Assembly (NCBI RefSeq): GCF_011881725.1
Contig: NZ_JAATUR010000001.1
Location: 236,637-300,636 of the forward strand
Source of the DNA: Escherichia coli
Lineage (GTDB): Bacteria > Pseudomonadota > Gammaproteobacteria > Enterobacterales > Enterobacteriaceae
Length of the DNA stretch: 64,000 bases
Direction of reading: 5' to 3'
Shown here one piece after another: positions 1 to 11,544 of this stretch. The position numbers and the translations under genes are program-made. The number at the start of each line of letters is the position of its first letter. The first letter of the stretch is position 1. Under the pieces are notes generated by a model. The model ran no database searches. It was not told where the DNA came from and saw only the letters and a program-made list of their open reading frames with translations.

Positions 1-553
1 CCATTGCGCGGTTACAGCCGGAAAACTCTTTATCTTCGTTACGGTAAAAAACCAGATCGGGTGAAGCATCAAGGAAGGAACGTAAGAATGAGGATTGTTG
101 CTCGAGCTGAATTTGCGTCTCTTCGCGCTCTTTGATTTCAATTTTTAGCTGACCGAAGGTTTCCTGCAATTCGGCTTCTGCTTTTTCGCGAACGGCAATT
201 TCCTGATTAAGCTGGGTAATATTATCTTTCAGCTGTACGTTGAGGCTTAGATCGCGCTCGCGCATCTCCTCCAGCTTTTGTACCAGACGTGACAGGCGTT
301 GCCGTGACTCCTCGAGTTGCTCAACGACTACCGAAAGAAAGTAGACCGCCCATGGCGTAATCAACAATCCAAAGAAAATAGAGCGGATAACATCAATGCT
401 TTCGACCTGGCCATGCAGCACCATGGTCACCGCCATTTGTACCACAATGGCGAGTACGACGAGGGCCAATGCCAGCAGCATTGAGAAGCGCACCAGACCT
501 AACTTCATCATCAGGTCAACATAGTACTGCGCCAGCAGACGAATTTGCTTCAT
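1..553 (-). CDS. arcB: Aerobic respiration control sensor kinase ArcB (N-terminal part)
   Basis: Only the first 184 codons are in the window; the gene runs off the left edge. ArcB is the inner-membrane hybrid histidine kinase that senses quinone redox state and phosphorylates ArcA. The visible part starts MKQIRLLAQYY and has two hydrophobic segments (about residues 22-44 and 58-77) separated by a very short periplasmic loop, as in ArcB. A long heptad-rich coiled-coil linker follows (about 78-150), then the beginning of the PAS domain (FLDASPDLVFYRNEDKEF). The kinase, receiver and HPt domains lie outside. The start codon is the ATG at 551-553. The gene is downstream of yhcC in the same orientation. 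The match to E. coli ArcB is essentially complete over this part. Confidence 0.96.
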   Translation of the reverse strand, partial: MKQIRLLAQYYVDLMMKLGLVRFSMLLALALVVLAIVVQMAVTMVLHGQVESIDVIRSIFFGLLITPWAVYFLSVVVEQLEESRQRLSRLVQKLEEMRERDLSLNVQLKDNITQLNQEIAVREKAEAELQETFGQLKIEIKEREETQIQLEQQSSFLRSFLDASPDLVFYRNEDKEFSGCNRAM

Positions 554-648
554 TAGGGAATTCCTTCACGACAACCTGCCCCAATAATACCCAATTCTGG
601 CAGTTACGTTATAAATTGTGTTAGAAATGCGGAATTCCCCTCAATGGC

Positions 649-1578
649 CTACGCCGTTGGAGGTAGCCACGGACGTCCCAACGCCGATCCTTGTACGCCA
701 TGTTCATTCAGATAGCGATCCAGCTCGACCATTCCCGTCCAGCGATTTTCACACCATAGTGGTGCAAGTAGCGTCGGGCGACGGGCGCTGGCGGAAATGC
801 GGTGGTAGATCACTTCCGGTGGCGTATGGCGAATCATTTCTCCGGCAGTGAGCGTGTAATCCTCCAGTTCAATACCGTTCAAACGCCCCGCCTCCCACGC
901 TTTCGCCATAATGCTGCCTTTCACAATATGCAGCGGATGCAGCTTTATACCGTCTACACCAGTTTCAACCACTCGATCCAGCGTTTGCAAACATTCGGCC
1001 TGCCCTTCGCCAGGCAGGCCGACAATTAAGTGAGAACACACCTTCAGTCCACGCTCACGCGCCAACTGAGTCGTGCGCTGATAGCAGGCAAAATCATGTC
1101 CACGATTGATGCGATGCAGCGTTTTGTCGTGTGCGGTTTGCAACCCCAGCTCCAGCCACACTTCGTAGCCCTGGTCCTTATATTCGCAAAGCAGATCCAG
1201 CACCGCATCCGGCACGCAGTCCGGGCGGGTACCAACACACAAACCGACAATATTGGCCTGGCTCACCGCCTGCTGATACATAGAACGCAGTACCTGAACT
1301 TCTGCAAATGTGCTGGTGTAGGCCTGAAAATAAGCCAGATAGCGTTTCGCGCGGTTCACTAAATTCGCCTGGTGCGCCAGTTGTTCGGCAATAGAGCGGT
1401 GCTGCTGCGCTTCATCGGCAAACGAGGCTACATTACAGAACGTACAGCCGCCGCGCCCGATGGTACCGTCACGATTCGGGCAACTAAAACCGCCGTGCAG
1501 CGTCAGCTTATGCACCTTTTGCCCATAACGACGGGTGAGATCACCACCAAACATATTGACTAATTTCTGTAACTGCAT
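649..1578 (-). CDS. yhcC: Radical SAM protein YhcC
   Basis: A 309-residue member of the YhcC (TIGR01212-type) radical SAM family, related to the Elp3/MiaB group. The cluster-binding cysteines are visible at residues 33, 45 and 48 (C-x11-C-x2-C), the unusual spacing typical of this family. They are followed by the SAM barrel with GLCVGTRPDC and LELGLQT motifs. The physiological substrate is not established. I placed the start at MQLQKL (ATG ending at 1578), because this gives the E. coli length; an in-frame ATG 11 codons upstream would add an unconserved extension. The gene is divergent from gltB and lies upstream of arcB in the same orientation. Confidence 0.93.
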   Translation of the reverse strand: MQLQKLVNMFGGDLTRRYGQKVHKLTLHGGFSCPNRDGTIGRGGCTFCNVASFADEAQQHRSIAEQLAHQANLVNRAKRYLAYFQAYTSTFAEVQVLRSMYQQAVSQANIVGLCVGTRPDCVPDAVLDLLCEYKDQGYEVWLELGLQTAHDKTLHRINRGHDFACYQRTTQLARERGLKVCSHLIVGLPGEGQAECLQTLDRVVETGVDGIKLHPLHIVKGSIMAKAWEAGRLNGIELEDYTLTAGEMIRHTPPEVIYHRISASARRPTLLAPLWCENRWTGMVELDRYLNEHGVQGSALGRPWLPPTA

Positions 1579-2253
1579 AATCTGATAGACCGCGCCTTGA
1601 AAAGAGGCCAAAGCCTGCCATTTTTAGCTCAAATCGGCGATGACCTGGATCAATCGCCCCGCCCCACTTTTATCAATTGCATAACCAATCACAATTACCG
1701 AAATTTCATGCATAATTACATAAATCACTTTTGCTTATCATGTGTCAGATTTTTTTATCTCCTTATGGATTTTAGTCAAAAACAGTAGCATAAAACGTCA
1801 TTACCAATTAATGCAGTATAAAATACTAGATTTCTCGTTAGTTCAAGGCAGGATAAGGGTTAACACGCCTTTATGACAGTCAGGAATTGAATGTTTCCCT
1901 AATGAGCCCCCCTTTAACCATCGAGAGCATATATCCTTTAATTTCAATAAATTAATAAAGAACTTTGCGTTAAAGCACATTTCTATACCAATAAGCTTGC
2001 CATTTGACCTGTATCAGCTTTCCCGATAAGTTGGAAATCCGCTGGAAGCTTTCTGGATAAGCAGCCTGCTTATCATATTTATGCAGTAATTGAGTTCCCC
2101 TCTTCACCGTATTAACCGATGCGAAAAGGACAAAAAAGGGGGCGAATGCGAGGTAAGCGTATGAAACGCAACCCCCGTCGCCACGCTCTTTCTGTGCCCG
2201 TGCGCAGCGGTTCGGTAGTGGGGTTCCCGCAGAGCCTGGGGGAGGTTCACGAT
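1579..2253 (+). promoter_or_regulatory. yhcC-gltB intergenic region and gltBD leader
   Basis: A 675-base stretch between divergent yhcC and gltB. Positions about 1690-1990 are strongly AT-rich, with A/T tracts of the kind bound by Lrp and IHF, which are known to activate gltBD in E. coli. I could not assign a specific promoter hexamer pair with confidence. The last 135 bases (from 2119) stay open in the gltB frame and encode a basic Arg/Lys-rich segment. I treat this as leader because the ATG at 2254 has the better ribosome site (GGGGGAGG). Confidence 0.55.
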
Positions 2254-5200
2254 ATGTTGTACGATAAATCCCTTGAGAGGGATAACTGTGGTTTCGGCCT
2301 GATCGCCCACATAGAAGGCGAACCTAGCCACAAGGTAGTGCGTACTGCAATACACGCACTGGCCCGCATGCAGCACCGTGGCGCGATCCTCGCCGATGGA
2401 AAAACCGGTGACGGTTGCGGCTTGCTGTTACAAAAACCGGATCGCTTTTTTCGCATCGTTGCGCAGGAGCGCGGCTGGCGTTTAGCCAAAAATTATGCCG
2501 TTGGGATGATCTTCCTGAATAAAGATCCTGAACTCGCCGCTGCCGCGCGCCGCATCGTTGAAGAAGAGCTGCAACGCGAAACCTTGTCGATTGTGGGCTG
2601 GCGTGATGTCCCCACCAACGAAGGCGTGCTGGGTGAAATCGCCCTCTCCTCTCTGCCGCGTATTGAGCAAATTTTCGTTAACGCTCCGGCTGGCTGGCGT
2701 CCGCGTGATATGGAACGCCGTCTGTTTATCGCCCGCCGTCGCATCGAAAAGCGCCTCGAAGCCGATAAAGACTTCTACGTCTGTAGCCTGTCGAATCTGG
2801 TCAATATCTATAAAGGTCTGTGTATGCCGGCAGATTTGCCGCGCTTTTACCTGGATCTTGCGGACCTGCGCCTGGAATCGGCCATCTGCCTGTTCCACCA
2901 ACGCTTCTCCACTAACACTGTGCCGCGCTGGCCTCTGGCGCAGCCGTTCCGCTACCTGGCGCACAACGGTGAAATCAACACCATCACCGGTAACCGTCAG
3001 TGGGCGCGTGCGCGTACCTATAAATTCCAGACGCCGCTGATCCCTGACCTGCACGACGCCGCGCCGTTCGTCAACGAAACCGGTTCTGACTCCAGTTCCA
3101 TGGATAACATGCTGGAGCTGCTGCTGGCGGGCGGGATGGATATCATCCGCGCCATGCGTCTGTTAGTACCACCCGCCTGGCAGAACAACCCGGATATGGA
3201 CCCGGAACTGCGCGCGTTCTTCGACTTTAACTCCATGCATATGGAACCGTGGGATGGTCCGGCGGGCATAGTAATGTCCGATGGTCGCTTCGCTGCCTGT
3301 AACCTCGACCGTAACGGTCTGCGTCCGGCGCGCTACGTTATCACCAAAGATAAGCTGATCACCTGCGCCTCTGAAGTCGGCATCTGGGATTATCAACCTG
3401 ACGAAGTGGTGGAAAAAGGCCGCGTTGGACCAGGCGAACTGATGGTGATTGACACCCGCAGTGGGCGCATTCTGCACTCGGCAGAAACTGATGACGATCT
3501 GAAAAGCCGCCACCCTTATAAAGAGTGGATGGAGAAAAACGTCCGCCGCCTGGTGCCATTTGAAGATCTGCCCGACGAAGAAGTCGGTAGCCGTGAGCTG
3601 GACGACGACACGCTCGCCAGCTACCAGAAACAGTTTAACTACAGCGCTGAAGAGCTGGATTCGGTGATCCGCGTACTGGGCGAAAATGGCCAGGAAGCGG
3701 TCGGTTCGATGGGCGACGACACCCCATTCGCCGTGCTCTCCAGCCAGCCGCGCATAATTTACGACTACTTCCGCCAGCAGTTTGCGCAGGTCACTAACCC
3801 GCCAATCGACCCGCTGCGTGAAGCGCATGTCATGTCGCTCGCCACCAGCATCGGGCGCGAAATGAACGTCTTCTGTGAAGCAGAAGGCCAGGCGCACCGT
3901 TTAAGCTTTAAATCGCCGATCCTGCTCTACTCCGATTTCAAACAGCTCACGACGATGAAAGAGGAGCACTATCGTGCAGACACGCTGGATATCACCTTTG
4001 ACGTAACCAAAACCACGCTCGAATCGACTGTCAAAGAGTTGTGCGACAAAGCCGAAAAAATGGTACGTAGCGGCACCGTGTTGCTGGTGCTCTCCGACCG
4101 GAATATCGGTAAAGATCGCCTGCCAGTTCCTGCGCCAATGGCGGTCGGCGCGATCCAGACTCGTCTGGTCGATCAAAGCCTGCGTTGCGATGCCAACATT
4201 ATTGTTGAAACGGCCAGCGCCCGCGATCCGCACCACTTCGCCGTACTGCTGGGCTTCGGCGCGACGGCTATATATCCGTACCTTGCCTATGAAACGCTGG
4301 GCCGCTTGATCGACACTCAGGCAATTGCCAAAAATTATCGTACCGTGATGCTGAACTACCGTAACGGCATCAACAAAGGCTTGTACAAAATCATGTCCAA
4401 AATGGGCATCTCCACCATCGCCTCTTACCGCTGCTCGAAACTGTTTGAAGCGGTCGGTCTGCATGATGATGTCGTGGGCCTGTGCTTCCAGGGCGCGGTT
4501 AGCCGCATTGGCGGGGCGAGCTTTGAAGACTTCCAGCAGGATCTGCTGAACCTTTCGAAACGTGCCTGGCTGGCGCGTAAGCCCATCAGCCAGGGCGGCC
4601 TGCTGAAATACGTCCACGGCGGCGAGTATCACGCCTATAACCCGGACGTGGTGCGCACGCTGCAACAGGCGGTGCAAAGCGGCGAGTACAGCGACTATCA
4701 GGAATACGCGAAGCTGGTTAATGAGCGTCCGGCAACCACGCTGCGCGATCTGCTGGCGATTACGCCGGGTGAAAACGCGGTCAATATTGCTGATGTTGAA
4801 CCGGCAAGCGAACTGTTTAAACGCTTCGATACCGCCGCGATGTCTATCGGCGCATTAAGCCCGGAGGCCCACGAGGCGCTGGCGGAAGCGATGAACAGCA
4901 TCGGCGGCAACTCCAACTCCGGTGAAGGTGGTGAAGATCCGGCACGCTACGGCACCAACAAAGTCTCTCGCATTAAACAGGTCGCTTCCGGACGCTTCGG
5001 TGTTACTCCGGCGTATCTGGTTAACGCCGACGTGATTCAGATTAAAGTCGCCCAGGGCGCGAAGCCGGGCGAAGGTGGTCAGTTACCGGGCGATAAAGTC
5101 ACTCCTTACATCGCCAAACTGCGCTATTCGGTGCCGGGCGTGACGCTGATCTCCCCGCCGCCGCACCACGATATTTATTCTATCGAGGACTTAGCGCAGC

Positions 5201-6714
5201 TGATTTTCGACCTCAAGCAGGTCAACCCGAAAGCGATGATCTCCGTGAAGCTGGTGTCCGAACCGGGCGTTGGCACCATTGCTACCGGTGTGGCGAAAGC
5301 CTACGCGGACCTGATCACCATCGCGGGCTATGACGGCGGCACCGGCGCAAGCCCGCTTTCCTCGGTGAAATACGCGGGTTGCCCGTGGGAACTGGGACTT
5401 GTTGAAACGCAACAAGCACTGGTTGCTAACGGTCTGCGTCATAAAATCCGTTTGCAGGTCGACGGCGGCCTGAAAACAGGCGTGGATATCATCAAAGCCG
5501 CGATTCTTGGCGCGGAAAGCTTCGGCTTCGGCACTGGCCCAATGGTCGCGCTCGGCTGTAAATATCTGCGTATTTGTCACCTGAACAACTGCGCCACCGG
5601 CGTAGCAACTCAGGATGACAAACTGCGTAAGAATCACTATCACGGCCTGCCGTTCAAAGTGACCAATTACTTTGAATTTATCGCCCGTGAAACCCGTGAG
5701 CTGATGGCACAGCTGGGCGTAACACGTCTGGTGGATCTGATTGGTCGCACCGACTTGCTGAAAGAGCTGGACGGCTTCACCGCCAAACAACAGAAACTGG
5801 CGCTGTCGAAGCTGCTGGAGACTGCCGAGCCACATCCAGGTAAGGCGCTCTACTGCACCGAAAACAACCCGCCGTTTGACAACGGCCTGTTGAATGCGCA
5901 GTTGCTTCAACAGGCGAAACCGTTTGTCGATGAACGCCAGAGCAAAACCTTCTGGTTCGATATTCGCAACACCGACCGTTCCGTGGGTGCGTCGCTTTCA
6001 GGTTATATCGCCCAGACGCACGGCGATCAGGGACTGGCTGCCGATCCGATTAAAGCGTACTTCAACGGCACCGCAGGCCAGAGTTTCGGCGTGTGGAACG
6101 CGGGTGGCGTGGAGCTGTATCTGACGGGTGATGCTAACGACTATGTTGGTAAAGGCATGGCGGGCGGCTTAATCGCCATCCGTCCGCCGGTTGGTTCAGC
6201 ATTCCGCAGTCATGAAGCGAGCATTATTGGCAACACATGCCTGTACGGCGCTACTGGCGGTCGTCTGTATGCCGCAGGGCGCGCAGGTGAACGTTTCGGT
6301 GTGCGTAACTCGGGTGCGATTACCGTTGTTGAAGGCATTGGCGACAACGGCTGTGAATATATGACGGGTGGTATTGTCTGTATTCTGGGTAAAACTGGCG
6401 TTAACTTCGGCGCGGGTATGACCGGCGGCTTCGCTTACATTCTCGACGAAAGTGGTGATTTCCGCAAACGCGTTAACCCGGAACTGGTGGAAGTATTAAG
6501 CGTTGACGATCTGGCGATCCATGAAGAGCATCTTCGTGGTCTTATCACCGAACATGTGCAGCATACCGGTTCTCAGCGTGGTGAAGAAATTCTGGCAAAC
6601 TGGTCAACCTTCGCCACTAAATTTGCGCTGGTTAAACCGAAGTCCAGTGATGTAAAAGCACTGCTGGGTCACCGTAGTCGTAGCGCAGCAGAGTTGCGTG
6701 TGCAGGCGCAGTAA
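2254..6714 (+). CDS. gltB: Glutamate synthase (NADPH) large subunit
   Basis: The large alpha subunit of GOGAT, which with GltD converts glutamine plus 2-oxoglutarate to two glutamates. The chosen start, ATG 2254 behind GGAGG, gives a 1486-residue precursor with an 11-residue propeptide ([11 protein letters not shown]) before the catalytic N-terminal cysteine of the class II amidotransferase domain (CGFGLIAH). Next come the central domain, the FMN-binding synthase barrel ([26 protein letters not shown]) and the 3Fe-4S cysteines in [21 protein letters not shown]-repeat beta-helix lies at the C terminus. An alternative start at 2161 or 2119 would extend the N terminus, but the family's maturation site favours 2254. 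GltD follows after 12 bases as one operon. Confidence 0.97.
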   Translation: MLYDKSLERDNCGFGLIAHIEGEPSHKVVRTAIHALARMQHRGAILADGKTGDGCGLLLQKPDRFFRIVAQERGWRLAKNYAVGMIFLNKDPELAAAARRIVEEELQRETLSIVGWRDVPTNEGVLGEIALSSLPRIEQIFVNAPAGWRPRDMERRLFIARRRIEKRLEADKDFYVCSLSNLVNIYKGLCMPADLPRFYLDLADLRLESAICLFHQRFSTNTVPRWPLAQPFRYLAHNGEINTITGNRQWARARTYKFQTPLIPDLHDAAPFVNETGSDSSSMDNMLELLLAGGMDIIRAMRLLVPPAWQNNPDMDPELRAFFDFNSMHMEPWDGPAGIVMSDGRFAACNLDRNGLRPARYVITKDKLITCASEVGIWDYQPDEVVEKGRVGPGELMVIDTRSGRILHSAETDDDLKSRHPYKEWMEKNVRRLVPFEDLPDEEVGSRELDDDTLASYQKQFNYSAEELDSVIRVLGENGQEAVGSMGDDTPFAVLSSQPRIIYDYFRQQFAQVTNPPIDPLREAHVMSLATSIGREMNVFCEAEGQAHRLSFKSPILLYSDFKQLTTMKEEHYRADTLDITFDVTKTTLESTVKELCDKAEKMVRSGTVLLVLSDRNIGKDRLPVPAPMAVGAIQTRLVDQSLRCDANIIVETASARDPHHFAVLLGFGATAIYPYLAYETLGRLIDTQAIAKNYRTVMLNYRNGINKGLYKIMSKMGISTIASYRCSKLFEAVGLHDDVVGLCFQGAVSRIGGASFEDFQQDLLNLSKRAWLARKPISQGGLLKYVHGGEYHAYNPDVVRTLQQAVQSGEYSDYQEYAKLVNERPATTLRDLLAITPGENAVNIADVEPASELFKRFDTAAMSIGALSPEAHEALAEAMNSIGGNSNSGEGGEDPARYGTNKVSRIKQVASGRFGVTPAYLVNADVIQIKVAQGAKPGEGGQLPGDKVTPYIAKLRYSVPGVTLISPPPHHDIYSIEDLAQLIFDLKQVNPKAMISVKLVSEPGVGTIATGVAKAYADLITIAGYDGGTGASPLSSVKYAGCPWELGLVETQQALVANGLRHKIRLQVDGGLKTGVDIIKAAILGAESFGFGTGPMVALGCKYLRICHLNNCATGVATQDDKLRKNHYHGLPFKVTNYFEFIARETRELMAQLGVTRLVDLIGRTDLLKELDGFTAKQQKLALSKLLETAEPHPGKALYCTENNPPFDNGLLNAQLLQQAKPFVDERQSKTFWFDIRNTDRSVGASLSGYIAQTHGDQGLAADPIKAYFNGTAGQSFGVWNAGGVELYLTGDANDYVGKGMAGGLIAIRPPVGSAFRSHEASIIGNTCLYGATGGRLYAAGRAGERFGVRNSGAITVVEGIGDNGCEYMTGGIVCILGKTGVNFGAGMTGGFAYILDESGDFRKRVNPELVEVLSVDDLAIHEEHLRGLITEHVQHTGSQRGEEILANWSTFATKFALVKPKSSDVKALLGHRSRSAAELRVQAQ

Positions 6715-8145
<1,431 letters not shown>

Positions 8146-8154
8146 GTCCTGCCC

Positions 8155-8198
8155 CAGCGCCGCCTCCTCAGAAAAGAGTCGGCGCTGAAATTCTCCTT
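8155..8198 (+). terminator. Hairpin after gltD
   Basis: An 8-bp stem (CAGCGCCG at 8155-8162, CGGCGCTG at 8180-8187) with a 17-base loop lies 10 bases after the gltD stop and is followed by a pyrimidine-rich stretch. It probably ends or stabilises the gltBD transcript. The loop is long and the T run imperfect, so termination strength is uncertain. Confidence 0.5.
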
Positions 8199-8629
8199 TC
8201 TTTCTGGAAAACGCCTCGCATAATCTGAAGAAAACCAGTGTAATACGCACATCTGGATTGTTACCGGCAGATGTCCGGCGTATAGCTGATTCCATTCTTC
8301 AACGCAGCGCCATTTAAAGGGACAGATAATGGAATCGCTCTCAGAGAGAACCACAGCAGGCTACCAGCAAATCCACGACGGCATTATTTACCTGGTCGAT
8401 AGTGCCCGGACGGAAACGGTACGTAGTGTTAACGCGTTAATGACCGCCACGTACTAGGAAATTGGACGACGAATTGTCGAATTTGAACAAGGCGGTGAGG
8501 CTCGGGCTGCGTATGGTGCGCAGCTAATCACGCGGCTATCAAAGGATTTAAGTCTTAGGTATAAGCGTGGGTTCTCTGCAAAAAACTTACGCCAAATGAG
8601 GCTGTTTTACCTCTTTTTTCAACATGCTG

Positions 8630-8658
8630 AAATTCACCAGACAGTGTCTGCCGAATTT
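8630..8658. repeat. Imperfect palindrome, copy 1 (inside yhcG)
   Basis: Arms of 13 bases around a 3-base AGT centre, with 11 of 13 positions pairing (core CAGAC-AGT-GTCTG, outer AAATTC/GAATTT). It is in frame within yhcG and encodes Gln-Thr-Val-Ser-Ala. It shares its core with copies 2 and 3. Confidence 0.75.
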
Positions 8659-8663
8659 CCATT

Positions 8664-8702
8664 GGGAAAGATTTGGCAGACGCTGTCTGCCAAATCTTTC
8701 CC
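8664..8702. repeat. Perfect 18-bp inverted repeat, copy 2 (inside yhcG)
   Basis: Left arm 8664-8681 and right arm 8685-8702 are perfectly complementary over 18 bases with only a GCT loop (8682-8684). The core is GGCAGAC-GCT-GTCTGCC. It encodes Trp-Gln-Thr-Leu-Ser-Ala-Lys in the yhcG frame, echoing the peptide from copy 1. Such a stable hairpin inside a coding sequence is unusual. Confidence 0.9.
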
Positions 8703-9432
8703 TCTGCCATGTTCTACCTACGTCCGTTTACTTTCCGTTAAAAACGCTGACGCTCGCAGCTTTTATGAGAAAGAGACGCTCCGCTGTGGCTGGTCTGTCC
8801 GTCAGCTCGAACGGCAAATTGCGACCCAGTTTTATGAGCGGACACTACTGTCACATGACAAATCAGCCATGCTGCAACAACACGCTCCTGCCAAGACGCA
8901 TATTCTTCCGCAACAGGCGATACGCGATCCCTTTGTGCTCGAATTTCTGGAATTGAAAGATGAATACTCAGAATCCGATTTTGAGGAGGCGCTGATCAAC
9001 CATCTGATGGATTTCATGCTGGAACTTGGGGATGATTTTGCCTTTGTCGGTCGACAACGAAGGTTACGCATTGATGACAACTGGTTTCGGGTCGATCTGT
9101 TGTTTTTCCACCGCCGTTTACGCTGCCTGTTAATCGTGGATCTAAAAGTGGGCAAATTCAGCTATAGCGATGCCGGGCAGATGAATATGTATCTCAACTA
9201 CGCCAAAGAGCACTGGACACTACCGGATGAAAATCCTCCCATCGGTCTGGTTCTCTGTGCAGAGAAAGGAGCCGGAGAAGCGCATTATGCTCTGGCTGGT
9301 TTGCCTAACACCGTTCTGGCAAGCGAATATAAGATGCAACTACCTGATGAAAAGCGACTCGCGGATGAACTCGTTCGAACACAGGCGGTGCTAGAGGAAG
9401 GCTATAGACGCCGTTAATTTCAGCGGTTTCGA

Positions 9433-9457
9433 ATTCTGCAGACAGTGTCTGCAGAAT
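9433..9457. repeat. Perfect 11-bp inverted repeat, copy 3 (between yhcG and nanQ)
   Basis: ATTCTGCAGAC-AGT-GTCTGCAGAAT, 15 bases after the yhcG stop and 18 bases beyond the nanQ stop of the convergent nan operon. It shares the GCAGAC-N3-GTCTGC core of the copies inside yhcG. It may act as a barrier between the two converging transcripts. There is no long T run, so it is not a typical intrinsic terminator. Confidence 0.85.
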
Positions 9458-9475
9458 CTTTAAAACGAACTAAGT

Positions 9476-10808
<1,333 letters not shown>

Positions 10809-10812
<4 letters not shown>

Positions 10813-11498
10813 AGCACCGCCTTTTTCATCGCTGTGTTGTACCACTGGCAAATGTGCTCAAGACGCGTAATAGCAGATCCGACCGTCACCGCCCATGCGC
10901 CGTGGCGCATTGCGTCTGCGGCCTGGGATGGCGTGTTGTAGCGCCCTTCGGCAATCACCCGACATCCGGCGTCGCTCAACGTTTTCACCAGTGCCAGGTC
11001 TGGCTCTTCCGGCGTTTCAGGTGTGGTGTAACCCGAAAGCGTAGTACCAATAATTTCTGCACCCAGTTTTTGGCAAGCCAGACCGTCTTCCGGCGTTGAG
11101 CAGTCGGTCATCGCCAGTAAACCGTAATGGTGAATACGCGCCAGCAGCGTTTCAACAGGTACCGGACGCGGACGATCGGTGCCGTCAATGGCGATAATGT
11201 CCGCGCCCGCCTGCGCCAGCGCATCAACATCTTCAATATAGGCCGTGATGCGTACCGGAGAATCCTCCAGATCGCGCTTCACAATCCCGATAATCGGCAC
11301 GCTCACCACCGCACGCGTGGCTTTCAGATTTGCCACACCTTCAATACGAATAGCAACCGCTCCCGCCTGCTCTGCCGCTAATGCCATGGCAGCGACGATT
11401 TCAGGTTTATCGAGCGGGCTGTCCGGAACTGGCTGGCAGGAGACAATCAGGCCACCGTTAGCAGCGATTTTTTGATCCAGTTGTGCAAGTAACGACAT
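10809..11498 (-). CDS. nanE: N-acetylmannosamine-6-phosphate 2-epimerase
   Basis: A 229-residue TIM-barrel epimerase converting ManNAc-6-P to GlcNAc-6-P, which feeds the amino-sugar pathway. The family strands [43 protein letters not shown] and IGTTLSGYT are all recognisable; Lys and Glu/Asp residues in them form the active site. It follows nanT after 46 bases that contain a hairpin and is coupled to nanK by an ATGA overlap. Confidence 0.95.
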
Positions 11499-11518
11499 AC
11501 TTCTTCCCTTAACAAAAG

Positions 11519-11537
11519 GCCCGGTACATGACCGGGC
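11519..11537 (-). promoter_or_regulatory. nanT-nanE intercistronic hairpin
   Basis: A perfect 7-bp GC-rich stem (GCCCGGT/ACCGGGC) with a 5-base loop sits just after the nanT stop, without a T run. It probably protects the upstream message or tunes nanE expression rather than terminating. Confidence 0.5.
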
Positions 11538-11544
11538 AACAGGA

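Larger units (their letters stand above)
8329..9417 (+). pseudogene. yhcG: yhcG, DUF1016/PDDEXK nuclease-like gene with amber codon 43
   Basis: From ATG 8329 (MESLSERTTAGYQ) the frame matches E. coli YhcG but meets TAG at 8455-8457 (codon 43), where my memory of K-12 YhcG gives Trp in ATYWEIGRR. The frame then stays open to TAA at 9415-9417, so this is a single-base nonsense mutation with no frameshift. The N-terminal DUF1016 winged-helix part is followed by a hinge (about codons 100-130) containing two palindromic inserts. The PDDEXK-like nuclease domain has conserved VDLLFFHR and LIVDLK motifs. A 273-residue protein from ATG 8596 could still be made and would contain the whole nuclease domain. 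The YhcG family is linked to DNA processing and defence, but its role in E. coli is not settled. Confidence 0.85.

Noticed and set aside
618..1563. Several rightward frames of 60-110 codons opposite yhcC
   Set aside because: They overlap the conserved yhcC coding region in other frames and have no supporting signals.
3901..5910. Long open frames of 239-258 codons on the strand opposite gltB
   Set aside because: They are mirror frames produced by the GC-rich codon bias of gltB; none has a recognisable domain or ribosome site, and gltB is fully conserved across the region.
8630..9457. Insertion sequence or transposon ends in the yhcG area
   Set aside because: The palindromes are short, there is no transposase, and no target-site duplication pattern enclosing cargo is visible.
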